Assembly (NCBI GenBank): GCA_030150315.1
Contig: JASLGB010000279.1
Span: 1-12,472 of the forward strand
From: Dokdonella sp.
GTDB lineage: Bacteria; Pseudomonadota; Gammaproteobacteria; Xanthomonadales; Rhodanobacteraceae
Length of the DNA stretch: 12,472 bases
Direction: 5' to 3'
A program made the position numbers and the translations under genes. The notes under the pieces were generated by a model, which was given only the letters and a program-made list of their open reading frames with translations, was not told the origin of the DNA and searched no databases. Shown in pieces: positions 7,256-12,472 of this stretch (the stretch's first letter is position 1; every line of letters begins with the position of its first letter).

Positions 7256-8746
7256 ATGTCGAAACCACGCCTGCCGCTGCGACTGATCCTGCTGGCCGCA
7301 ATCGCGCTGGGAGGTGCGCTCCTGATCGGATTGGCGGTTGCCACGCTGAACAGCCTGCTGGAGTTCTACCAGCGCCTCGCCGACTTGCCGATCTGGCTGC
7401 GTCTGCCTTTGATTGCGCTGGCCGCACTGTTCGCCGGCGCGATGGCATGGGCGCTGTGGCGGCTGGCGCGGCCGGCAGCCAAATCCGCGGCGCCGTCCGC
7501 CGCGCCGCTGTCGCGCGTCGAGCTGGATGCGCGCGTGGACGCGCTGCGGCAGCGCTGCGTCGAAACCTCGGCGCTGGAGGCCGAACTGGCCGAGCTGGAT
7601 CGCCGTCGCCTCGGCGGCGAAGTCCACGTCGCGCTGTTTGGTGAAATCTCGACCGGAAAATCCAGCCTGATCCGCGCGATCGCGCCGCTGTCCGCGCCGG
7701 ACATCGACGTGCGCTGCGGCACCACACGCGGCGTCGAGCAACATCGCGGCCTGCTGCCGGACGGGCGCGAGCTGGTGCTGGCCGACGTGCCCGGCAGCGG
7801 CGAGGTCGACGGCCGACTGCACGAGCAACTGGCACGCGACGAAGCGTTGCGCGCGCACGCCGTCGTCTGCCTGACCGCTGCCGACCTGACTCGCGCGCAA
7901 GCCGCGGAACTGGATTGGCTGGCCGGTTTCGGCAAGCCGATCGTGCTGGCCTTGAACAAGGCCGACCTGTACTCCGCGACCGAGCGCGACTCGCTGCTGG
8001 CGCGACTGCGCGAGCGCAACGCGGCACGTGTGCGTGCGGTCGTCGCGATCAGCGCTGGCGGCAGCGAAACGTTCGAGCGCCGGCTGGCGGATGGACGCGT
8101 CGAAACCGTGCGGCGCGAACGCGCGCCCGAAATCGCACCGCTGCTCGACGCGCTGGCCGATCTCACCCGCGGCGGCGCCGACGCGCTCGAGCCGGCGCGG
8201 GAAGCGGCGGTGCTGGCCGAAGTCGGCCGCCGCGGCGATGAACTGGCACGCGAGACGGCGATCCGCGAATCGGACGAGGCGGTCGCCAAGTACACGCGCC
8301 GTGCGGTCGTCGGTGCGCTGGCTGCGGTCGCTCCGGGAACCGACATCCTGATCCAGGGCGCGCTCGGCACGGCGCTGGTGCGCGAGCTGGCGCGCATCCA
8401 TGGCGTGCCGGTGCGCGAGCTGGACGTCGAGGCGCTGCTCTCGCGTGTCGGCCTGACCGTGCGCAATACCAGTGCGCTTGTGCTCGCGATCGCCGGCAAC
8501 GCGCTGAAGGCGTTTCCGGGACTGGGCACGCTCGGCGGCGGCCTGCTGCATGCGATCGCCTACGGCCTCGTGTTCGACAGCCTCGGGCGTGCGCTGGCCG
8601 CCACCCTGGCCGAGCGCGCCGCGCTGGATGCGGTCGATGTCGAAACGCGCGTGCGCCTGCTGCTGGCAGAACCCGCGCGCGAGCGCGTCGAGCGCGTCGC
8701 ACGGCTGGCCATCGAAGCCGTGCGTGTGCAAAAGCGCCCCGACTGA
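7256..8746 (+). CDS. Membrane-anchored GTPase with DUF697-like C-terminal domain
   Basis: The 496-residue protein starts with two hydrophobic helices (about 9-30 and 47-70), followed by an Ala/Pro-rich linker and a probable coiled segment (85-120). The GTPase domain has G1 GEISTGKS (129-136), switch threonines in CGTTRG (154-159), G3 DVPG (177-180), G4 NKAD (234-237) and a G5-like ISA (265-267). The C-terminal part (about 345-450) is a hydrophobic DUF697-like region. The G1 wording resembles dynamin-like and Era-like membrane GTPases; the exact family and cellular role are unknown to me. The ATG at 7256 was chosen over upstream in-frame codons because TGGAG lies five bases before it and the -10 box sits between them. 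It begins the rightward gene group, and a paralogue lies at 10864. The gene is intact, with all nucleotide-binding motifs present. Confidence 0.88.
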   Translation: MSKPRLPLRLILLAAIALGGALLIGLAVATLNSLLEFYQRLADLPIWLRLPLIALAALFAGAMAWALWRLARPAAKSAAPSAAPLSRVELDARVDALRQRCVETSALEAELAELDRRRLGGEVHVALFGEISTGKSSLIRAIAPLSAPDIDVRCGTTRGVEQHRGLLPDGRELVLADVPGSGEVDGRLHEQLARDEALRAHAVVCLTAADLTRAQAAELDWLAGFGKPIVLALNKADLYSATERDSLLARLRERNAARVRAVVAISAGGSETFERRLADGRVETVRRERAPEIAPLLDALADLTRGGADALEPAREAAVLAEVGRRGDELARETAIRESDEAVAKYTRRAVVGALAAVAPGTDILIQGALGTALVRELARIHGVPVRELDVEALLSRVGLTVRNTSALVLAIAGNALKAFPGLGTLGGGLLHAIAYGLVFDSLGRALAATLAERAALDAVDVETRVRLLLAEPARERVERVARLAIEAVRVQKRPD

Positions 8747-8756
8747 GGCGCGCCTC
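8745..8756. repeat. Perfect 12-bp palindrome at the GTPase stop codon
   Basis: GAGGCGCGCCTC begins within the TGA stop (8744-8746) of the first GTPase gene. It is perfectly self-complementary but has no loop and no following T tract, so it is not a convincing terminator. In GC-rich DNA such palindromes arise easily. Its position at the stop codon is the only reason to note it. Confidence 0.3.
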
Positions 8757-8814
8757 GGTTGGCAGGCCCTGCCCCGTTCCGGTGTTTCGGCCGCACACCT
8801 CGGCCGCCGGCCTG

Positions 8815-8870
8815 CGCCGACCAATCGTCGCCGACCAATTGTCACCGGCGGATCGTCGCCGCCGGCGAAC
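8815..8870. repeat. Degenerate 14-bp tandem repeat upstream of yceI
   Basis: CGCCGACCAATCGT (8815-8828) is followed directly by CGCCGACCAATTGT (8829-8842, one mismatch) and CACCGGCGGATCGT (8843-8856, 10 of 14 matching the first), then a decayed fourth unit starting CGCCG. The array fills part of the 181-bp gap between the GTPase and yceI genes. A period of 14 is not a multiple of three, and no ribosome binding site suits a peptide here, so it is probably non-coding: either protein-binding repeats or a slippage relic. Confidence 0.6.
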
Positions 8871-8886
8871 GCCGTGTCCACGGCGT
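8869..8886. repeat. 8-bp inverted repeat upstream of yceI
   Basis: ACGCCGTG (8869-8876) and CACGGCGT (8879-8886) are perfect inverted copies separated by TC. The dyad directly follows the 14-bp tandem repeats and ends 41 bases before the yceI start. It could be an operator for a dimeric regulator or a hairpin with a GTCC loop in the leader. No T tract follows, so a terminator role is unlikely. Confidence 0.5.
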
Positions 8887-8927
8887 GGCGGTGGCGCGTG
8901 GCACGGCTTTTTGCCAAGCTCGCGGGC

Positions 8928-9536
8928 ATGCGTTCCGCCTTCGCCCTCGCCGCGCTCGTCGCCGTTTTCGCCTCGCCGTGCGCGCGCGCCGCAGCGGAAA
9001 CCTATCGCTTCGATCTGGTGCATTCGCAGGTGTGGTTCAGCGTGGCGCACCAGGGCTTTTCGCATCCGCTCGGACGCCTGCGCATCCGCGACGGCTGGTT
9101 CTCGTTCGACGAGGACGACTGGAGCAACAGCCGCGTCGACGTCACCATCGACCTGACTTCCGCCGACCTCGGCGATGCGGAATGGAATCAGGCCGTGCGC
9201 GCGCGATCGCTGCTCGACACGGAACGCTGGCCGGTCGCGCGCTATGTCGGCGAGCGCGTGCAAAAGACCTCCGACGAGGGCGGCACGATCCACGGCCAGC
9301 TGCATTTTCGCGGCCATGTTCTTCCGGTCGATGTCGTGTTCCGCTGCAATCGGCTCGGCAACGATCCCTACGTGTTCAAGCGCAAGGCCGGCTTTTCCGC
9401 CAGCGCGACCCTGCAGCGCTCCGCATTCGGCATGACGCGCTTTGCCGGCGTGGTCGGCGAGGATGTGAGTCTGCGCCTGGAAATTGAAGGCATCCGCGAT
9501 CGCGATGCGGACGTCAGCACGCAAAAGGAACCTTGA
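8928..9536 (+). CDS. Secreted YceI-family protein
   Basis: The 202-residue protein has a Sec signal peptide (MRSAFALAALVAVFASPCARA, a cleavage near 21-23) and then one YceI domain, a lipocalin-like barrel of the periplasm whose relatives bind isoprenoids or other long apolar molecules. Family features are YRFDLVHSQVWFSVAHQGFSHPLGR (26-50), the VDVTIDLTSADLG strand pair (70-82) and the GQLHFRGH segment (123-130). The ligand here is unknown. The ATG at 8928 is preceded only by a weak CGCGGG; a GTG at 8898 would add ten residues before the signal peptide and looks less likely. The Cys at residue 18 lies in SPC, not a proper lipobox, so a lipoprotein is not favoured. It ends one base before the ATG of the b561 fusion and carries that gene's ribosome binding site, so the two are one operon. 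E. coli has a comparable yceJ-yceI pair. Confidence 0.88.
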   Translation: MRSAFALAALVAVFASPCARAAAETYRFDLVHSQVWFSVAHQGFSHPLGRLRIRDGWFSFDEDDWSNSRVDVTIDLTSADLGDAEWNQAVRARSLLDTERWPVARYVGERVQKTSDEGGTIHGQLHFRGHVLPVDVVFRCNRLGNDPYVFKRKAGFSASATLQRSAFGMTRFAGVVGEDVSLRLEIEGIRDRDADVSTQKEP

Positions 9537-9537
9537 G

Positions 9538-10767
9538 ATGACACTGAAGAGCAATGCGATGCAGTGGGGAAGCGTGGCCCGGTTCTTCCATTGGGCCGTG
9601 GTGCTGCTGATCCTGGTCGAAGGCACGCTGGGCCTGACGATGGTCGGCCTGCCCAAGACGCCCGGCGCCTTCGTCTACTACGACCTGCACAAGTCGATCG
9701 GCCTGACGATCTTCGCGCTCGCCGTGCTGCGGCTGGCGTGGCGCGCTTTCGATCCGCATCCACGCCCGGTGCCGACGATGCCGGCCTGGCAGGCGCTCGG
9801 GGCGCGCATCGGCCATGTCCTTTTGTACGTGCTGCTGTTCCTGGTGCCGGCGTCGGGCTGGTGGTTCGACTCCGTCGAGGGACTGCGGCCGCTGTACTGG
9901 TTCGGTCTGTTCCAGGTGCCGCATCTGGTCGCGCCCGACGCCGGCCTGAAGCACTTCGCCCACGAATCCCACGAGATCCTGTTCTGGGCTCTTGTCGTCG
10001 TCGCGGCCGGACACGCGATGGCTGCCCTCGTGCACCATTTCATCGAGAAGGACGCCACGCTGACGCGCATGCTGCCAAGCCGCGGACGTGCCCTGCTCGG
10101 CGCCGCGATCGGACTGCTGATCCTGGCGATGATCGTGCTGCCGCCGATGCTGGCAGCGCCGGATGCGAAACGCGGCGCGCCGGAAGCAACCGCCTCCGCT
10201 GCTGCCGAAGCGCCGGGCGCAGCAGCGGCTGTCGCGCCGGCAACGACCGCTCCCGCGTCGGCGGACGCGGCACTGGCACGCGCGTGGGCGGTCGATCCGG
10301 CCCAGTCCACGCTCGGCTTCAAGGGCACGTTCCAGGACAGCGGTTTCGAGGGCGCGTTCAAGCGCTTCGATGCGGCCATCCACTACGACGATGCCAATCT
10401 TGCCGGCTCGAAGTTCGACGTGACGATCGATCTCGCCAGCGCCGACACCGGCAACAGCGACCGCGACGACTCCCTGCATGGCGCGGATTTCTTCGACGTG
10501 GCCAAGACGCCGAGCGCGCACTTTGTCACCGTGTCGTTCGCCAAGGCCGCCGACGGCAGCATCGAGGCGCACGGCCAGCTCACGATCCGCGACAAGACCG
10601 CGCCCGTGGTGCTGAAGGTCGCGTTCGCGGCCACCGGCGACAGCGCCACGCTCGATGTCGATACCGTGCTCAAGCGCGCCGACTACGGCCTTGGCAACGG
10701 CAGCGACTGGGACGACATCGGCGCCGACGTGCCGGTGCACGGCCATCTGGTGCTGAGCGGCAAGTAG
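9538..10767 (+). CDS. Cytochrome b561 fused to a YceI domain
   Basis: The 409-residue membrane protein has two parts. Residues 1-170 are a four-helix b561/CybB-type cytochrome with candidate heme-ligand histidines H18 (RFFHW), H51 (DLHKS), H145 (ESHE) and H159 (AGHAM); such proteins pass electrons between quinols and periplasmic partners. A fifth hydrophobic helix (about 185-205) and an Ala/Pro-rich tether (205-250) lead to a YceI domain (250-409; WAVDPAQSTLGFKGTF, FDVTIDLASADTGNSDRD). With the N-terminus in the cytoplasm, the fifth helix would place this domain in the periplasm, as expected for YceI. The start is certain: AAGGAA at 9525-9530 lies seven bases before the ATG, one base after the yceI stop. 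The histidine usual in the first YceI strand motif (xHSxxxF) is a Gln-Ser pair here. Electron donor, acceptor and barrel ligand are unknown. Confidence 0.92.
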   Translation: MTLKSNAMQWGSVARFFHWAVVLLILVEGTLGLTMVGLPKTPGAFVYYDLHKSIGLTIFALAVLRLAWRAFDPHPRPVPTMPAWQALGARIGHVLLYVLLFLVPASGWWFDSVEGLRPLYWFGLFQVPHLVAPDAGLKHFAHESHEILFWALVVVAAGHAMAALVHHFIEKDATLTRMLPSRGRALLGAAIGLLILAMIVLPPMLAAPDAKRGAPEATASAAAEAPGAAAAVAPATTAPASADAALARAWAVDPAQSTLGFKGTFQDSGFEGAFKRFDAAIHYDDANLAGSKFDVTIDLASADTGNSDRDDSLHGADFFDVAKTPSAHFVTVSFAKAADGSIEAHGQLTIRDKTAPVVLKVAFAATGDSATLDVDTVLKRADYGLGNGSDWDDIGADVPVHGHLVLSGK

Positions 10768-10798
10768 CGCGCGCAAAGGCAACGATCGGAGCACGCCC

Positions 10799-10867
10799 AT
10801 GCACGAATCCACCAGCGCCTTCCTGACCGGCCAGCCGGGCGGCGCGCGGCGCAACCGCAGCCAATGA
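10799..10867 (+). CDS. 22-codon leader ORF overlapping the second GTPase start
   Basis: A 22-codon frame starts at ATG 10799, has GGAG at 10788-10791 with seven-base spacing, and stops with TGA at 10865-10867. That stop overlaps the ATG of the next gene in the arrangement ATGA. The peptide is polar and Arg-rich near its end (begins MHESTSAFLTG), has no signal peptide or membrane helix, and matches nothing I recognise. Its most likely role is to bring ribosomes to the GTPase start, which has no Shine-Dalgarno sequence of its own. Whether the peptide itself matters is unknown. Chance is possible, since it is very short. Confidence 0.5.
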   Translation: MHESTSAFLTGQPGGARRNRSQ

Positions 10868-12210
10868 GCAATCCATCGCTCTGGCAGCGCCTGCGCTCGC
10901 GCTTTGCGCGCGAACCGGCCGGCGAGACGAACGGCAGCACGCACCATGCGCAAGCCGCGGCGAGCCTGCGTGCGCTGCTTGACGATCCGCGCATTCCGGC
11001 GGCCGTGCGCCGCGGACTGGCAGCGGATTTCGCGCGTCTGGAGTCGATGCTGGCCAAGCTCGAGCGCGACGAGTTGCACATCGCCGTGTTCGGCCGTGTC
11101 AGCGTCGGCAAGTCGGCGCTGGCCAATGCGCTGCTCGGTGAAGATGCATTCGCCGTCGGCGTCCTGCACGGCACCACGCGCGATGCCGGCCAGCGGCTCT
11201 GGCGCGAAGTCGGCGGCAACGGCGTGCACCTGATCGACACGCCCGGCATCGACGAGCTCGACGGCGAAGCCCGCGAGGCGCTGGCGCACGAAGTGGCAGC
11301 GGTCAGCGATCTGGTCGTGTTTGTCGTCGATGGCGACATGACCCAGCGCGAGCGCGATGCGCTGCAACGGCTGGCGCATACCGAACGACCGCTGCTGCTC
11401 GCGCTGAACAAGGCCGATCGTTACGGCGAGGACGAGCGCTCGCGCCTGCTCGAACGCCTGCGCGAGCACGCCGCCGGGCTGGTGCGCGCGGACGACGTCG
11501 TGGCAATCGCCGCGCAGCCTGCACCGATCAAGCGGCTGCGCGCGGACGCGAACGGCATCGAGCACGCCGAACTGGTCGAGCGCGCGCCGGACCTGTCTGC
11601 GCTGCGCGAACGCCTGACCGCCATCGTCGAACGCGAAGGCAAGACGCTGGCCGCGCTCAATGCCAGCCTGTTCGCCGGCCGCGTATCCGACCAGGTCGGC
11701 CTGCGCATCGCCGAGGCGCGGCGCGAACTGGCTGGCAAGGTGATTCGCCAGTACTGCATCGCCAAGAGCGTCGCGGTCGCCCTGAACCCGATTCCGGTGG
11801 CCGACCTGCTGGCTGCCGGCGCGCTGGACGCGGCACTGGTGATGCACCTCGGCCGCGTCTACGGCCTGCCATTGACCCGCCGTGAAGCCGGCTCGTTGAT
11901 CGCCGTGATTTCGGCCCAGCTGGCCGCGCTGATGGGCGCGATCTGGGGCGTGCATCTGGCGGCCTCGGCACTGAAGGGCGTCAGCGCCGGCCTGTCCACC
12001 GTCGTCACCGCCGGCGCGCAAGGTGCGCTGGCGTGGTACGCCACGGAACTGGTCGGCCGCGCCGCGGAAAAATACCTCGTCGAGGGCAAATCCTGGGGCG
12101 ACCAGGGCCCCAAGCGGGTCGTGGCCGGAATCGTCGAATCGCTCGACCGCGACTCGATCCTGCGCGAGGCGCGCGAGGAAATCCTGAAGCGCCTGCGCCT
12201 GCGCACCTGA
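10864..12210 (+). CDS. GTPase with DUF697-like C-terminal domain (second copy)
   Basis: The 448-residue protein has an N-terminal polar and helical region (1-70), then a GTPase domain with G1 GRVSVGKS (77-84), switch threonines in HGTTRD (102-107), G3 DTPG (125-128), G4 NKAD (182-185) and a weak G5 around IAAQ (215-218). The C-terminal half (about 295-400) is a hydrophobic DUF697-like segment with long Ala/Gly-rich helices, likely membrane-associated. Unlike its paralogue at 7256, it lacks N-terminal membrane helices. Function and partners are unknown to me. The start at 10864 is the only suitable one: the b561 stop (10765-10767) lies in the same frame upstream with no ATG, GTG or TTG between. 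The bases before it (CGCAACCGCAGCCA) contain no ribosome binding site, so translation probably depends on the overlapping 22-codon leader ORF. It most likely belongs to the yceI-b561 transcript. Confidence 0.88.
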   Translation: MSNPSLWQRLRSRFAREPAGETNGSTHHAQAAASLRALLDDPRIPAAVRRGLAADFARLESMLAKLERDELHIAVFGRVSVGKSALANALLGEDAFAVGVLHGTTRDAGQRLWREVGGNGVHLIDTPGIDELDGEAREALAHEVAAVSDLVVFVVDGDMTQRERDALQRLAHTERPLLLALNKADRYGEDERSRLLERLREHAAGLVRADDVVAIAAQPAPIKRLRADANGIEHAELVERAPDLSALRERLTAIVEREGKTLAALNASLFAGRVSDQVGLRIAEARRELAGKVIRQYCIAKSVAVALNPIPVADLLAAGALDAALVMHLGRVYGLPLTRREAGSLIAVISAQLAALMGAIWGVHLAASALKGVSAGLSTVVTAGAQGALAWYATELVGRAAEKYLVEGKSWGDQGPKRVVAGIVESLDRDSILREAREEILKRLRLRT

Positions 12211-12241
12211 GCGGCAGCCGCCAACCCCGCATCGCGGCGGC
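12211..12241. other. GC-rich hairpin region after the second GTPase
   Basis: Immediately after the stop codon, GCGG-CAG-CCGC (12211-12221) and CCGC-ATC-GCGG (12227-12237) can each fold. Alternatively GCCGCC (12217-12222) pairs with GGCGGC (12236-12241). No T tract follows, so factor-independent termination is doubtful. It may mark the end of the operon. Confidence 0.3.
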
Positions 12242-12283
12242 GCGCGGCACCCGTTCGTTCGTATTCGCCACGTGCAGACGCGC

Positions 12284-12327
12284 AGCCTAGGGCCAACCCT
12301 AGCTGGGGAAGTCCCCGATTGGTCCCT
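12284..12327 (+). promoter_or_regulatory. Nested inverted repeats upstream of the LysM gene
   Basis: CTAGGG (12287-12292), CCAA, CCCTAG (12297-12302) form one hairpin. GGGGA (12305-12309), AG, TCCCC (12312-12316) form a second directly after it. A competing longer stem pairs AGGGCCAA (12289-12296) with TTGG-T-CCCT (12319-12327, one bulged T) and encloses the second hairpin. It lies 60 bases before the next start codon, so it could be a structured 5' leader or a pair of operators. It is not any riboswitch class I can confirm. No clear promoter is seen in the rest of the 176-bp gap (12211-12386). Confidence 0.45.
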
Positions 12328-12386
12328 CCCCGCCGCAATGGTCTAGTGGGCAGGCTCCCCCTGAGCGTGTTCCCGCGAGGCTCACC

Positions 12387-12472
12387 ATGTCCGTCAGCGC
12401 CGTATCCGGCAACTCCACGTTCGCAGCCGCCCCTTCTTCCGGCAACGAATACTCCATCCAGCGTGGTGACAC
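12387..12472 (+). CDS. N-terminus of a LysM-domain protein, cut off by window edge
   Basis: The ATG at 12387 has GAGG at 12377-12380 with six-base spacing and opens a frame to the window edge (28 full codons plus two bases). The first 21 residues are Ser/Ala-rich and lack a hydrophobic signal peptide. They are followed by EYSIQRGD, which matches the opening strand of a LysM domain (usually Y-x-V-x-x-G-D-T-L). LysM domains bind N-acetylglucosamine polymers such as peptidoglycan. What follows the LysM start cannot be seen, so the enzyme or toxin type is unknown. It starts a new transcription unit after the 176-bp gap. Confidence 0.7.
   Translation, partial: MSVSAVSGNSTFAAAPSSGNEYSIQRGD

Noticed and set aside
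5941..7644. 567-codon rightward open frame antisense to the sensor kinase
   Set aside because: It runs across the propeller-coding region and into the GTPase gene in the wrong frame, shows no domain, and the opposite strand carries regular blade motifs.
8745..8756. Palindrome at the first GTPase stop considered as a terminator
   Set aside because: It has no loop and no T tract; kept only as a sequence feature.
8899..8914. Sigma54-like element TGGCAC...TTGC before yceI
   Set aside because: The gap between the GG and GC dinucleotides is one base too long for a sigma54 promoter, which tolerates little spacing change, and the predicted start would be almost at the ATG.
8979..8984. Possible lipoprotein cysteine in the YceI signal peptide
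   Set aside because: The residues before Cys18 are A-S-P, and Pro at -1 does not fit a lipobox; an A-x-A signal peptidase I site lies just after it.
9514..12021. Very long leftward open frame (835 codons) antisense to the b561 fusion and second GTPase
   Set aside because: It is opposite to genes with clear domain motifs, its translation is low-complexity (rich in Gln, Arg, Ala, His) with no recognisable domain, and long antisense frames are expected in DNA this GC-rich.
12270..12322. c-di-GMP-I riboswitch upstream of the LysM gene
   Set aside because: Only scattered downstream resemblances are present; the GGGCAAACC-like strand and the GNRA-loop hairpin expected upstream are not found, so it is not annotated as such.

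Overview
The window is GC-rich chromosomal DNA from a proteobacterium. The order aroK-aroB-(small WGR protein)-hemE, together with an exosortase of the XrtH type, fits Lysobacterales (Xanthomonadales, perhaps Rhodanobacteraceae). This placement rests on remembered gene order and protein style, not on a database match. Nothing looks like a phage, an insertion sequence, a CRISPR array or an RNA gene, and base composition is even throughout.

Left part (1-3582). A truncated exosortase H gene runs leftward off the window edge and is divergent from aroK. A co-directional cluster follows: aroK and aroB (shikimate pathway, stop and start codons overlapping by four bases), an 85-residue protein with one divergent WGR domain, and hemE (tetrapyrrole synthesis). 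hemE converges with the next gene with only 18 bases between the stop codons.

Middle (3601-7255). A large leftward gene encodes a hybrid sensor kinase: signal peptide, 14 recognisable propeller blades (two seven-bladed propellers), Y_Y_Y domain, one membrane helix, HisKA, HATPase and a C-terminal receiver. It is divergent from a membrane GTPase gene. The short shared promoter region carries a 13-bp direct repeat and a plausible -10 box.

Right part (7256-12210). Four rightward genes form an apparent module: a two-helix membrane GTPase with a DUF697-like C-terminus, a secreted YceI-family protein, a cytochrome b561 fused to a second YceI domain, and a second GTPase with a DUF697-like C-terminus. 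The second GTPase has no ribosome binding site of its own. It is preceded by a 22-codon reading frame with a good Shine-Dalgarno sequence whose stop overlaps the GTPase start, which suggests translational coupling. Two related GTPases bracketing a periplasmic YceI / b561 redox pair is the most system-like feature of the window. Its function is not known to me.

Right edge (12211-12472). A 176-bp intergenic stretch holds nested, mutually exclusive inverted repeats and three CTAG tetranucleotides. It is followed by the first 28 codons of a gene whose product appears to begin a LysM domain.
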